Source of the DNA: Pelargonium tetragonum
Lineage: Eukaryota > Streptophyta > Magnoliopsida > Geraniales > Geraniaceae
Length of the DNA stretch: 64,000 bases
Assembly: GCA_036897445.1 (NCBI GenBank)
Contig: JAYMTL010000014.1
Location: 124,001 to 188,000, forward strand
Reading direction: 5' to 3'
The notes below the pieces were generated by a model that did no database searches, was not told the origin of the DNA, and saw nothing but the letters and a program-made list of their open reading frames with translations. A program made the position numbers and the translations under genes. Shown here piece by piece: positions 14,229-28,700 of the stretch (its first letter is position 1; every line of letters begins with the position of its first letter).

Positions 14229-17200
14229 CAGACTTGACTTAGGTAAACTTTTTGACTTTAAACTCGCAGATTAGAGCATAAAATTTCTTTAAATGCTAGC
14301 TTTTGCGCCGGTAACCCAGAATCTTGTAGGGAAGAGTTTTAATAATATAGACAGGAGTTAGAAGGTTGACAATTTCGTTTTTATTTCTGAACTAAAAAGG
14401 ACTTCCTTGACACGGGCGCTTAGCTATACCTGCCGGATCGGGTTTTTATTAGAAGAAGCAGGGGCCTTAATAGGACTTACTTAATTTAACGGGAACCCCT
14501 CCTTTTTGGCTATAGCCATTTGTATATAAAAACTTAAAATATTAAGGAAACCCCTTTTTCTGTTAAATACGGATATTTTGGGAGTATACAAAAAGGTTTT
14601 TTTAGATTAAATTCGTTTCAAAACCCAAAAATTTAGGGTATCCGGGGCTTACTTTGAGCGGAGGTTTTTATTCTGGGCTAGTTTATAAGTGGGGTTTTCC
14701 GGTGTATAATTTAGTTATACTGTTAAAGTCACATTTTAATATCTTTTTCGGGTCTCCTATATAATATATAAAAGAGTTCGAACCTTTAATTAATATGTAA
14801 TAATTTTTAATTAAGCACGCAGGCGGAAGGGCTGGAGTTCGCTAAAGAAGGTCGCATTTACTTTTTAGCTTCACCTAGCTTTATCTATAAAATAGTTTTT
14901 TGTAAAGTAGAATCTTTGTTAGCTACAGTTGGAGTGGTTTATTCTTAATAACACAACTAAAGATTTTGTATACCTAGCTGTTGTCCTATATAAGTAGACC
15001 GTCTGGGCAGTAAAGAATCGTTTAAAACCGCATTAGATAAAGAGAATAGTTTATAATCTTGCTAGACAGAAAAATGACACTTACTAGGCAAAGGTTATTT
15101 CTTTAGAAAGTACCCGCGGTAGAGCAAGGAAATCTTAGTAGGAATGTCACAGGTTCCAGTCGTATGATCCTTATCTTCCATAGATGTGATCCTCTTTATA
15201 TCTGGTTTCTTCTTTTATCTTAAGTGGGATTTTATGGGTTACAGAGCAGTACATCCTAGTTATTTATTAAAAAGAGTTATGCTTTGAATTCCTCTCAAAA
15301 AAATACCAGACTTAATAGCAATTTAAGGTACGCGGACTTCCGACTGTAGATCAAGAATCCTTAAATATTGAGTCCTAGATATTACATATAATGAAAACTT
15401 TTTTGGATCGGTTTCATTTCTCCCGCGTTAATTTATTAAGCTCTCAACTTCGTGCTACTATTGGCGCAGGCTAAAATTTTAACTAGATTCTTTATGATGA
15501 TAGGAGTTGAACCTATAATATTTTGACTTATATCCCCGCTTAACATCCATATAAGTGCCCACAGTCATTCCGTATATTCGCTAGAGATGGATCTTGAGAT
15601 ATTTCTTTTTACATAAGTGATTCTATAATTCCTATTCTATGGCTGTTTACTACCTACAATCTATCATGGGCTAGTGTATCACCGATTGGACTTAAGGATT
15701 CCTTATTTTAGAGGTCTTAAACCCCACAGTCATTTTTAAGACTAACTTACTAACTGATCGACATCATAGATGGCTGGTCCAAAGAGCTTATATGCTGGAA
15801 AGTAGACGTGGTTTTGTGATTTTCTAGAAAATAAGGGGTAGGCTAATCCTTTGTCAAAGTTCCCGTATCGTTGTAGTTAGTGGATAATAACCGGGATATA
15901 AAAGGGAGACTAAAGAATTTCGGAAAGCACTGAAGATAGAATACCAAAAATCTCCATATAAGGATTCCTCGAGTTGAGAACGAGGACTAAAACCTTTACT
16001 TATAAGAAATTGCTAGTTTACTTTTGTTATTAAGTAGTAAGGCTCTTAGCTTCCGCATCGGGGCGCTGTTAGGAATAAGAAAAAGGATGCCTAACCTTAC
16101 TTAAAAGCCCCTAAGTACCTTCCACTTTGGCTTAGTAGCGAAACCTGGAGAAAGCTTTAAGGTTATGCTGGAAAAAGTTTTTCTGGGTAGTCCTTAGAAA
16201 AAATCACTTAGATTAGATAAGGAACTATTTACTCGTGCTCTTGAAATCTAGGAAATGGGGAAGCCTCTATAAATTAGATGACTACTTTACACCCGGTAAT
16301 TTTTTTGAGACGTCGATCTTAGGTTCACGCAGTAAGTTCATGTACAAGAAATTTAAGAAGTAATTCTTACTTATATATTATTCATATATATAAGTACTAA
16401 ATTAAAATTAAAGAGGATTCCTTTACTTCTGAGTCAAAGTTTCCTTAACATGGATAGCAAAAGGGTCTGAGAAAGTCCAAAAGCATTTAGAGAAAGCGTC
16501 GTTTTGAACAAAAAGAAACTCTAACTTTTGAATCTAGTATTCACTTGAATAGAACAATACGTTATCCCCTGTTTATGGAATCCAGGACTTTTTCTCTTAA
16601 ATCCCTTAATGAAAAACGAGTAAAAGCCCTCTTACACCGAGGCTGCCTTTTCCCAAGTTGATACTCGGTAATTAAAGAGCCTCATTAAAAATCAGAGGGT
16701 TCAAGTCCAACGTAACAAGAAAATGTTCCGTTTGAATTAGTAAATTTCTAAGAAATTCCTGAGGATGCTTTCCTTATTTGCAAGGAGTGCCCCTTTTCAT
16801 TCCTAGCTGTTAATATTAAAAAGGAGTCTAGCCCGCGAGACCTGTAAGAGAAGTCTTTCGTAGTCAGTACCCCTCTTACAAATTCCGGATTTAAAGAGTA
16901 AACCAATAAGAACTAAATTCTAAGGAACTTAAGTAAGACTTTTACTGAGTTCTTGTACTATACTCTTTTTACTACCAAAGTTACAAAAAATCTCGGAAAT
17001 CCAGGAAGCGACTTTTGAAATCTGAGTAAATCACTCTACAATTATGTGCCTCGAAAAGCAAACTTTTATCTCTTTGGATCAAGCCCCTTCATACATAAGA
17101 AATACTATTCTTAGTAATTTCGACTACTAAAAACTTAATGAGACAGAGAGAAAACTCTAAGAATCCTTTTTGCATCTCCCGAGCTTCCGTTTTTTATAGT

Positions 17201-20200
17201 TCAGATTAAATCCATCTAGAAAATTCCGGTTTAAGCGCTACTATCCTTTGTCATCAGAAGGGGTTAGAGAAAACCAAAGAAAGAGAGTCCTCCTCTTACA
17301 CTAGTAAGTAACCTTTATAGTACCTTATTGAATTGATATGAGGTTCTCGTTAGTACTGGTTTGACTCATATCATAAACTAAACCCGGAGCTACTAATCTT
17401 TATAGGGGTCCTTATTCAAATTCGGTTAAAAAGTAAAATACTTAAGAATCCTACCTAAGTACTTGTATAGTAAGGCGGGTTTCTAACGGGAGTAGTCATC
17501 GCTAAAGTATAGGATAGCCTATCTCAAAAGGGAATACAGCGTAGTGTAAGCATTGCATTGATAAGGAATTTCCTAAAAGAGTTTTGGTCTATTAGGTAAC
17601 GAAGCTAAAGAGTTGGTTTGACTAAATTCTTATAAAGTTAATCTGGCAAGGGAACTCTCTCGGAGAACTCGGATTAGATTAAAGAAATTCTGGGAAACTC
17701 GACTAGAATAAAAATTTCACAAATAACGTACTTAAGTGGGAGCTCTAACTAATAAAGAGTGCCTGTGTTTTTAAATTAAAAATTTTAGCTGTTGAGAGGC
17801 TGCCCGGAAATTGTTAACCCGCGGTTATTACTACTTATCCACTGCCTCACGGAGTTGAGGAGATTTACCCACTGTCATATATTCAGGACTAGTTCTTACT
17901 CGCTAATACCCCATTACTGGAATACAAAAAATCCTTGATAAAAGATTTAGCCACTTCCTAAGCAATACTATAGGAAAACGCAGCTACTGCATGCTATAAC
18001 GAGGTTCTACTCACTCTAATACATCTAAAGGTTCCTACCTGGACATTTTGTGCTTTTCTTTATTCATGCGGAGGGCTCAACGGGCCTATAATTTAAGAGG
18101 TATAGATGTGCTTTTTTTTGTATACTAAAAAGTACTCTTGTGTCTCTATATTATGCTTTTGACTTTTTATATTACTAAAAGTGAGAATAATTCTCTCTAG
18201 AACAAAGAGTTTTGTCATATTGGTCTGCGGCAAAGCCTATAACTATTGTATAAATGAAAAAAATCTACTTAGATATATTTTCTAACCTAGGCACTTACTT
18301 CGATATCCAATAATATAGAATAAAAAACCGATTGAAGAGAAGTTCTCCACGACTGACTCCGCTATGTTTGAAATCCCTTAGATTAGGATAGAATAACTTT
18401 CAAGCAGATCCTTAAATTACGCCTCTCTAAAAGCTAAGCTATTTTTTTAGTAGGTCGCTTAGGTGTAACTGACCCCGCATTCAACGACTTCGGCATTCCA
18501 AAATCTAAGATGTTCGAGTTCAAACCCCTTCCTTGTAGAAAATCTTATTTCGTTTACGCTATTCTCACTTCTATTTTCGATAGTCCTTTCTTAGCCACAA
18601 TAATTTTGGATCTGCGAAGGTCCTTATTCTAAGCAGTAAGTTTCATATAGCATTTCCATAGGAGCCTGTCTAAGCGAGTTTAAACAAATGAAAATTAACT
18701 ACTATACCCCACCTTTTTGGAAATTATAAAAACTAAAAAGGTTTCATCTGGCGACTCCTAGAATAAATCAGACAAGGAAAAGCATCCAACTTTATCCGCA
18801 ATCTCTACCATAGTAACTAGCCCGTTCCTGCGGAGAGAAAAACCCTTAACGTTCTTTCAAATTATGTTCAAACTTCACTCAAGTACAGACTTAAGCTTCT
18901 TGATCTTTTATATCTTGTTTTGAGCTGCAATTAGGACTCATTTCAGAAAAAGCGGAAACTCTAGTTAGACATGAAATACAGGAATCCCCCGGAAAGGGTG
19001 TTAACTCTATATCTATCTAGCCGAACCCTTTAAGTTTTAGTTCTCGAAAACCCTTTTGATCCCTCTTGAAATTTTTGTGGTAGATTAAGGTACTACGATC
19101 CTTTTTAAGTTTTCTACCTAGAGTTTCCTTGCAAGGGCCTAATCTAGTACTTACCTCATGTAACTGAAATTTTTTTAGAAAACCTGGGGGGTATCTCCTT
19201 AGTAATTGCATTTACCAGAAATTCCTTGACTTAATGCGTCAAAAAGCTTTCATCGTAGGCTGTAATAATAAAATGTAATTGCCAAATATCTGATTCGGTA
19301 CTTTACTGTGCAGGGGATTCACATTAACTTTCATTTGATTTTCTTTATGTTTTGTTATCAAAACTTTATTGAAAGGTCTCAACAGGATTCTTTAATAAAG
19401 AGGCCCGCTCTGAGTTGGAATACCCCTTCGAGCCGCTATTCTTCCTTATACAGGAATTCGTAATTTGGGATTACTCAAATTTGAACTTATTAAAGTATAC
19501 ACTTTATCGTTTAAGTTCTAGGCCCGGGGCAGATAACAGGGAGTTTAAAGAAACAATCACTTCTATTCTATCGGTTTTTGCGTAAAATGATAACCCAAGC
19601 CACCAAAAAACTTAATAAGAATCTTACCGGGTCTTTCAATTTTGGGGCTTCTCCTATACTCTGTTTTAAAAGAACTCATTCCTTCTAGCAGCCCTCTCGC
19701 GAGAATTTCCTAGGCTTGCTTTTAACAAGGAAAGGAAGTTAAATTATCCTTATGTAAGGGGTCCCTTGCTGTTCGTATTTCAGTAAATCCAGTATTTAAC
19801 CCGCTGAGTTATCGGTTTTGATGAATTCCGCATTCTATCCATGAGAGTACTTTAAATTGGTGTCAATTCTAGCCTCACAACACAAAAGAAGTAGCAAAAT
19901 GGGGAGAGTTTCCTTAACTTATGGATTGGTCCCCTATTTGAACTCTTGAATTATGCCGTAATTTACCAAATTTTGATATAACAAACGAGGATCTCCTAAG
20001 CGCACTAGAGCGTCCTTTATCGAATATTTAAGTAGGACCCAGCCTTAACCCTTTTTTTATTCTACAATAACAATAATAAAAGAATAAACTATACGAAACC
20101 AAAGTTTCTTTAAAATGATGTACATGCTTTATAGTCACAAATTTCTTTCATATTACATACTGGCAATTACCCCATAATGTATCTTCCAGGCCTACCGCGG

Positions 20201-22171
20201 GCCCTCTAACGTACAACAGGAGCCTCTAAACGAGTTTTGACGCTAGAAATACTGGATTACTATAAAGTCAAGGAATACCCCCTACTTCTCTACTCTACTG
20301 CTTGCTCAAAAAGTTACCGCGTACCTTATAAAAAATACAAAATTCAAGCGGAAAGTGGGCCTCACTAAAAGTAAATTGCAAACTTTATGACACGTATCTG
20401 TACCATCCTTGAGTCGCACAGCTCCTTTGATATATATATATTGATTTAAGGATTTCGTGACTTAGACAAACTACCTGGCTCGAGCCTTTTTAGTAGCAGA
20501 GCCCCCGTAAATTCTAAGATTTTGAAAGGATTCCTGACATATTTATTTATTAATCTTAATGCGAGTTTAACTTCTTACAACACCCGTATTAATTACAATT
20601 CGGTAACTAAAAGCAGGTTTAGGTCCAAGAAAGGTTTTACCAACGGAAGGAGTCTGCTCTATACAACAGTTTTCCTTTACCCCGTTTTTCAATACTCCTA
20701 ACTACCCCTTAAGGACAACTAAGAATATAAATTCAATTTCTTTTTTGTTTTTTGTATAAAGTGGTATAATTTAGATGTTTATAGTGAAACCCGGGCCTAG
20801 CAAAAATTCAACCAGTAATAAACTAAATCTCGGATATGAGTGTGTCTCCAGTTATCTAAACCCCTTGCAAGTATTCTGTCAAAATAAAAGCGCTTTTAAT
20901 TGAAAAATTAAGCTCTATAAATTACCAAAAATTATTGGACTTGTCCTGTTAAAACTTGTGTCCCCCTCTAAAAATGTTAAGTATTAGTAATAACTAGAGT
21001 CTCAAAAAGAATAGGGCTTGTTATAACTTAGAAAGCGGAACTGATTTAAAAAGTAATATACACTAAATTTCAAATTTCAAAAGCAAGTTCTAACCTAAGG
21101 AATTCAATTTCTTAGATAAGTGCTATGGGATTAGAACCTAAGTATTCCCGTGTTCTGGTTAAAGACACTTGGGGAATAAAAGAGGGTAAAGATTTCCTTA
21201 AGTGAAGTGAAAGCTTTTGGTTTAATTAAGGAACTCTTGGTGAGTAAGCAAAACTTTTAGGATACCTTTTTCCAGGGATTTCCAATTATGTTGTTCGAAG
21301 GGTTTATGCGCGCTCTCTGAGAAATAATAGAGAAATAAGAAAGGCTTTCGCAAGTCAAACTAAAAATAGAATTGTAGGATCCTTTTTAAGTTAGCTGACT
21401 TGCTTTTAAGAACCGGCTTTTGTAGTAATTGAATTATACCAGATTTAAGAAAACTCTTGAGTAGAAAAGGAACTGGAGTGCCCGTTGTGTCTTATTAGTA
21501 TAAAGATCTATAAGCTGTTGGTATAATCTAAGAAAACCTATATATAAAAGCAAAACGTTTGACCAAAAGGATTCTCTTAGTTCGGACAGAATAAGGGATA
21601 ACCCCAGAAAAAATGATATAGCATATAAATCCTTTAGCCCCCCGCAACCCGATGACCTTAGGCTATCAACTAAAAGTGCAGATTTCTTTTTTCAAAATTT
21701 AAAGTGTTTGACCTCAAAAACAAGAAAAGGTCTGGGGTTCTAGGAGCTTCTGGGCCAGAATAACCCATATCGAGTCCATTTTTAGAGTTTTCTACTCCAC
21801 TCTTAACAATGCGGGAGCTTCCTGTCAGATGGATTTTTCAGGGATTCCCTTAACGTTTTCAACCTTACAGGGGGTTAATTGGCAGTAACACGTGAACTAG
21901 TCAAGAGAGTCTATTTGCAAAAAGGGGTATTCTATCTACACAAGTTTAATGGACAGGTTTTCACCAGGATCCTTTGGTTTTTGAGATCCATAATTTAGGC
22001 TTAATTATGTGTCTTCACAACAGAGAAAAACTTACTACATTAATCATGAGACGGGGTTTCTGAGTAGAATATCCTTTTAAGGGAACGCCCTAACCCAAAT
22101 AAAAGAAATTGAAAGTAAGTTTTACCTGCCGCCGAGTGTTGCTCTATCTTAGAATTTAGAATACTGAAATT

Positions 22172-22191
22172 ATATCTATATATATAGATAT
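22172..22191. repeat. 20-nt perfect A/T palindrome
   Basis: ATATCTATATATATAGATAT is a perfect palindrome with one C-G pair per arm. It could extrude as a cruciform or arise from simple TA expansion. No gene is associated. Confidence 0.7.
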
Positions 22192-23116
22192 TAGCATCCA
22201 GAAATCCAGAAGAGCCAGGGTGTCTCCTTGAGTACACCTTACTATTAGGCTCTTTTGCCTGTCCCGTAATTATTTGAAGTCCCTATGCTTGTCAACAGCT
22301 CGGATTAATAAAAAGAGAAAAGTAAAAACCTTATAAGTTCTACTAAGAGCTTGTTCAAAGCGTAAGCCTCAGTGCCCTGTCCTACGTAAATTCACAAGAT
22401 TTTGTTTCTAAACGCGGAGGGCTTTTTGCTTTGTTATTTATTGAATTAAATAATCGCTTAAGATCTTTACCCCCTCCTTTATTCATATGAAATAAATTTC
22501 TTCTCCACGAACCCACAAGACTTAGATCCAAAACAGGAGTAAAAAGCAAGTTTATAGGTTTAAGGAACCCTTACTTTTACATCATAACTAGTAAAATAAA
22601 GTCTTTACTTTATCTAGAGTCTCTATAATTATAAACTACTCCTATGTGGGGAAGCATACTTTACAACAGTACTTTATTTTTTCGGGGCCCTATATTGAAG
22701 CACACCCCTCTAGAATGAAATAAACAGGAACATTGTTACTTTCTATAACATGAGCTTTCCTGAGAATAAAGTTTTTTCTTAGGCCCTTAAATTCTACGTA
22801 GAGTTATTCTTTTATAGATATAACTAACTTTACTTAGTCCAAAAGAGTGTAAACCAGAAACTCTTCGTTTTCTTGGATGGATACTTTGACTTTAAATTGT
22901 ATAAAATATAAGAATTTTTAGAACCCTTTTATAGCTTTTTCACGGATCAACTTCAGATATTTAACAGTAAGTGAGAGGCTGAATAAGCTTATAAGGTTTA
23001 AAGAAGTCAACTTTCTCTCACCTAACCAGATATGACTAATACTGAGATACTCGTAGATTTTCGCTTAAGTTCCTTTTTTGGGTTACATAAACAACTCTTT
23101 TTAGTATGAAAGATAA

Positions 23117-23128
23117 GGGGGGGGGGGG
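23117..23128 (+). repeat. G12 homopolymer
   Basis: A run of twelve G in an AT-rich context. Nothing nearby suggests a coding or promoter role. Its exact length is the kind of value sequencing often gets wrong. Confidence 0.85.
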
Positions 23129-24586
23129 TAAGAAAACGGATTGACTATGGACAACTCGGGATCTTTCTTTTTTATTTTTGTTATAACACTGGGACCTAGA
23201 AGGGCTCCCAAAGCAGCTATATATAAGGAAAGCTTAAGAGAAACCCCCTTAACTTTTTATACACGTATCTCCAATACTAAATTCGTCTAAGGTAGAGAGA
23301 CTCAATATTAAGTAGCACCCCATTACCATTACATTGAAATTTCTTTTAAGTGTAATACCAAGAAAGTCTTTCGTGAATAAACCGCGTAACAGGTTTTGAT
23401 ACCTCTAAAGATTGCATATATAGAGGAGCACACATATCAGTACTATTACAGATGGTTAAGATTCCAAGTGCCAAAAAGTGACAAAGTGTCGACCCTAGGG
23501 TACTTGAGATATCTTCGAAATATAATTACAAAAAGCTTCCGTTCAAGTCATTTTTGTCAGATTGCTTAGTATTTGTAAATATTATAAACCCGGACCTTAT
23601 ATACGATGTTAGGATAAATTTAACCGAGAAAAAAAGTTTCGGTCTGTAATGGGTTTGAGCTGAGCATAAACTTTTGAGCCTAAAAAAGAAACATGGCATA
23701 TAAAAGCTTTTGGTAAGTTTTTTTATTCGTTAGGGCTCTTTTACTATAAAACCCGGTTATTTAAAAAGCTTTTTAAATACAACTAATTCCCCTTATTTAG
23801 CCCTTTTCCTCTATAAGGGAAGCGCTTACCCTTTTTTCTAAAAAGATTTTATTTACAAAATAATGGATAATACTGCGGGTTTACTTTTCTTATGTTTACG
23901 TCCCCCTCAAGTCTAATTTCTTTAAATTACCACTCTTGAACTTATTTAAAGAGTTTAAGCATGTAATAGTCGGAATATGCTAGGCCCGAGTTTTCTTTTG
24001 TAGCTTCAAGGCTGGGAAATAAAGAAGACTGCGTAAAAGAAAAAACAGGGTAGTACAAACAGAGGAAAAGTAGTATTTTAGTGCACGTAAATTGCCCTTA
24101 TACTTCTTATACTTATAGTGGTATTGTCATTCTTTAGATTAGATATGTTTTGTCTTTTTGAGAGGTGTAGTGAAGCATAAAGGAGCTCCACAACCAAGGA
24201 CTTGTTCGAGTTGAAAGGTGCATCCCGTTCGTAATAAAGCCTAAAAGTAAAGCAAAACTGCCGAGGAAAAGGGTCCAATTAAAGCAATCAAGGTAGTATA
24301 TATGACATTAAGGGAAGTTATACAATTCTTATCTTAAGTAATCCTAAAACTTAAAAAATCCCTATCCTTTCAACGAATGGGAAACCTTTCATTTTCTAGT
24401 TGAACTTCCTCATTTTTGCGTTGGAGTTACTGTGCTTGTTCCAAGAAAGCCCTGTTTTATTCAGTAAAATTCTATGAGTAAAAACACGTAATGCTCCGAC
24501 GGAACTCCTATAAAATTTTCTTTACTAAAAGTTCCTGTATCCTGACATACTAACACCAAAGGCCCCATTTCTTATAGCACCCCGAA

Positions 24587-24609
24587 TTCTTAATTAAATT
24601 AATTAAGAA
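24587..24609. repeat. inverted repeat, 11-bp arms with 1-nt spacer
   Basis: The arms TTCTTAATTAA and TTAATTAAGAA flank a single A. It is a near-perfect palindrome in otherwise featureless sequence. No gene or clear transcript end is adjacent. Confidence 0.7.
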
Positions 24610-25579
24610 ATCCCTAAGGAATAGGAACCCTTTCTTTAGGTAAAGGGCTCTTAGAAGCTAGAACCAAGTAAGTGCCCTGTCCGCTGCTATGCAGCTTGAG
24701 CCGGTATAATACCAAACTTCAGGAGAAGCCCTAATCCTTTAATTACGAGTCTAAAATTGCTACTCCGCATCCCTGTTAAGCCCTATAACCACTTCCCTTT
24801 TATCTGATCTCCGATACCCTATAAGGTAAGGCTTTGGTCCTTGTTATTTGGATACACGAGCTTTCCTTAATGTGTAGTAAACGAGAACTATTGAGTTTAT
24901 ATTGTTTACAATAATTTGGGCGAATCTTTTAACAAGCTACTAGGAGAGGTGCTATATATAAAGTATCCGAATAACTAAACTAAGTAGTAGCGAAAGGCGC
25001 CCCTTTTAAGAATAAGTTCATTGGTAAATAGAAGTTTAAAAAGCAAAGTATAGCAATAGAGTGCCCCGGGTCCCCTCCGTAAAATTGGCCCCTTTTTCTT
25101 TATTGGTTGGGTTTATCTTATCAACCCTCAGGTGCCTTATACTAAACAAGTATTTACTTTGCCTTCTAGCCGGAATTTTTTTATTCAAAGTCGGTAGCTA
25201 TTAGAGGTTCCTTTACTTGGAAAAAGTTATCCTTATGGGAGGCCGCGTTGGTATAGTAGAGAGGTTGCTGGTATGTTATTTGTTTAGTAGTATCCACGAA
25301 GCTTTGGAATTGACTTGTTTGGTATAGGTCCTCCTTTGGTATAGGGCTATCCGCAAGTATAAGTCTTTGCCTGTAATCTTAAGATATAAGTTTATATGAC
25401 TGTGTAAAAGGACTTTTATGTCTATAAATCGGGTTAATTAATAAGGAAGGGGTCCTTTTCCTGTATTGTGTAAAATGCGGCACAGAAACTTGCTAATCAT
25501 TTTTCACAAGGGGCTGTTCTTTAAAAGCCTTATGCATTTTATTTGCCTTACTTTTGAAAAAGATAGCAGTATCCCCTAT

Positions 25580-25702
25580 TTTTAGGAACGCCATAATGCG
25601 GTAGTTTTTTCTTACAAGGGACTTTTTTTACTAAAGTACTTTTAGGAACGCCATAATGCGGTAGTTTTTTCTTACAAGGGACTTTTTTTACTAAAGTACT
25701 TT
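25580..25702 (+). repeat. perfect 60-bp tandem duplication
   Basis: Two identical copies lie head to tail at 25580-25639 and 25640-25699, with 3 further bases of a third repeat start. The unit opens TTTTAGGAACGCC and contains AATGCGGTAG, a T-run, and ACTTTTTTTACTAAAGTAC. There is no mismatch between the copies, so the duplication is recent or kept uniform by recombination. The unit is not open in any frame of interest. Confidence 0.95.
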
Positions 25703-28700
25703 AGTGTTAATATTCTGTCTACTTCTAAAAACCAAAAATAGGTAATTAAATAGGTAGCTACAGACTCTTGTAGCAAAGCTCTTACAAAAACTAGGGACAG
25801 CCGATAAAGTGCGGGTTCATTTAGACTTCAATTTTTAACGTAATTTTAGCTATCCTCCAACCCCCTAACTGGGTAGCCTCTAAGCCTAGGAAATATATAG
25901 ACAAGGTACTAAAATTACCTGAAAGAAGCTTCAAAAAGGAAATTCTAAAAAAAAGTTCTCTCAATTTTTTAGTTAGTAGGGCAGGTAAAGAAACCGAGAT
26001 TAAGGAGCCCTGACAATAAGGAATAAAAACTAAAGTTGTAGGTTGCTTTTGTGTTCTCTTGTGTCTTCTTGCCTGTTGTTAGGTATTCTTTTTTTAGCTT
26101 ACAAGATAGGGCTATAAGTTTAGTAAGGTAGGAGGTGTAAGTCGGAAGAAATATATAGCTGCTTGATAGGTTTAAAAAATTCAGTTTCAACGAGAACCTA
26201 GCCTGGCGTTTTATACAAGATAACGTATTGTGCTTTTACATAGAACCTTAGGAAATGAAGGAAGACTCACAGATTTTGAGTTATTAATTAGGGCAGACTT
26301 TCCAAGTACCGGTTTTAGTAAGTGAGGGCCTGGCCATTTTAAAAGTACCCGTTAAACAGATGTAGGATTAAACTTGGAATGAACCCTTTAGAAAGCCAAG
26401 GAAGTTAGTATAGCCTATACAGGACTCTCAAATTTCTGACTTTGATTTTTAACCTAAAGGTCTAAAATTCATGCTTATTTTGTCATGATTTTGACCTCCT
26501 TTTTTGGCATTTAAACCCTGAAGTTTTGTTTGACGCTTTTTATTAGAATCGCCTATATAAAGGAAATGCTTATCTGTAACTAAAATATAGGAATTCTATA
26601 CTATAAGTTACTAAGTGAAATCCTATCTCAGAAGTTCTTCTATTAGTCGACCACCTTTCACGTTAAAGCAGGTAAATCATTCCCACGTTTCATGAGTTAT
26701 AATCCGCGAGCTTAGAGCTGGTGTGGTATAAGCTTTTCTAGTAATTGAAATAGCTTAAATAAAAAAATCTTAGGGTTCAAGTCCTGTCAGTCAATTTGTT
26801 GCGGAAATATTAAGTAATTGAAAGCACAATCAGTAGAAAGGAAATCGATTATAGAGATATCACCTCCCCACCCACACGAGTAACCTGTCCGCTTCCCTCA
26901 ACTTTTCTAAAGACATCTCCTTGGTTAGAACGCCCCTCCTTTAGATTCTGCGTCGTAGGTTCGAATAGGGTCTTGGAAGTGGTCAATCCTACATTCTAGC
27001 TTTCACAAAGATATTCACTGAATGTCTACTCAAGGTCTGATCAACCAGTAGAAAACATGAGCCGGTTCCAAAATCCTTAGCTTTCTAGTCAATTAAGTAT
27101 CTCCGGCAATTAAATAAAGTTAGAAAATACCGGACACGGCTTAAGAGCTATGCAATATAAAGCAACGAGTACTCCTTTATGAACCCCCCGTAAAGTGTAG
27201 GAAGAAGCCTTACAACAATAAGGCCCTATAAGGAGGCACGTGACATTGTATAGAGGCTACGCACTGGAGCATCCTGGATCTTTGCGAATGTACGAATTCC
27301 TTAGTCTTTCCGGATCTCTATCTATTCTTTTTGCATGCTCAATTAGCTCAAGTGCTTTCGCGGTTCCTTGGTCAAAGTTCTGTCATTCAGTTTCTTTCTT
27401 CTGCCTAGTAAAGTTTCGTTAACATGGTTTTAATTACTCTATTCAATTTCTAACTAAGTAGTAAGTTTAGCGATCCTATTTATTACAAGTCTCCCTGCTC
27501 TTTCTCTGCTTCTCCCATTTTTCTTAATGTAATGTTTTTCAAACGCTGTTGATACGGGTTTAAAAGAGGCCCCTTCGTAAGATCGACTCATGCCTACCTT
27601 TTTTCTAGCAGTTCTTAGCTACGCGTACTCGTTGCATCTCTCCGCTCGTTAGTATATCAATGTTTAGAATCACAAGACCATTCGGAAAAAGGTCCAAGAA
27701 TCGAGTTGTAGTTCCATTCATAAATAAGGAGTCTGGTACACCTTTACTCAGTTCCACTTACACTATTCTAATTCTAATAATCTGTCATCAATCACTCAAC
27801 TTCATACTCCACTATAGATGCTTTCAGTAGAGTCTTTTTTTCACTGCTGTATTATTTACAGAGAATAGAACAAAGAAGGCCGGGTTTTGCTTCAATATAA
27901 GGAGTATTCCCGTTGGTCTATATCTTGAGAGATTTGATCAAAATAATATTTCTTCGAGGGTACCTTTATAGAGTATTTAAATCCGTAGTTTTTACAGTAT
28001 CATAAGGCTTTGTATGAAAAAAGAGGTTGTCTTGTCGTTACAATTGCACTAGCATTCTATTGGCGATAAGTATCACGGTTCATCAGATTCTTCCTAAGGT
28101 TTTGTGGATCGCTTATTCAACCCAGATAAAAGTCTTTCTTTACTTTATTAGTGCACAGTCCGTGGGTTTCTCCTAGTAATGAAAGTAAAGAGATAGAAGA
28201 AACGCAATAAAAAGATATTTTCAAAAACGGGATGTTTAAAAATTCACTTACCTCTATCCTTAACAATTCGCTACACTTTCGTGAAATGATACCCTCTTGC
28301 TTTTTATTAAGGGCCTTGAATACAAAAATGATATACCATACCTGGAATCGCTTAAAACTTGAGTAGACTCAAACCAAAATTATACAAACAATACTGTAGG
28401 AGGGGATCCCTATTAGGTGCGCTGCTCTATTTGTAAGGAAGCCCATCTCCCTTTTAGTAAGAAATCCCGTCTCTAGAGTTCATTTTAATTAAAGGAATTT
28501 CTATTATTATTTTTGACGGAACTCCAGAATAAGGTCTAAATACCCGATTCCTAAAAGTAGTTTACCAAGAACCCTTCCTTTGCAGAAAAAGGATACCTTT
28601 GTCCATTGATTTATTTATAGTTATTAAGCCCCCGTATCACATTTCTCACAATTCAGATTAGATATTCTACTAACGAAAGGAATACATTCTCAATTCTATA

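Larger units (their letters stand above)
11501..25579. other. non-coding, nothing recognised beyond listed sites
   Basis: Apart from the 73-codon frame near 14 kb, the A/T palindromes near 22.2 and 24.6 kb and the G12 run, I see no structure. Isolated words resembling a tRNA T-loop (for example near 16700 and 18510) lack matching stems. Confidence 0.55.

Noticed and set aside
15107-15125. CCCGCGGTAG word recalling the 530 loop of small-subunit rRNA
   Set aside because: Only about eight bases agree and no flanking rRNA sequence is present.
26918-26982. tRNA-like stretch on the plus strand with a D-loop-like TTGGTTAGAACGC and T-loop-like GTAGGTTCGAATAG
   Set aside because: Five acceptor pairs can be drawn (AAGAC with GTCTT), but the anticodon and T stems do not pair and the whole is only 65 nt. 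At best a worn tRNA relic; chance is likely.
27240-27422. 60-codon plus frame in a slightly more C-rich patch
   Set aside because: It starts at a non-ATG codon, has no family match, and its length fits chance.
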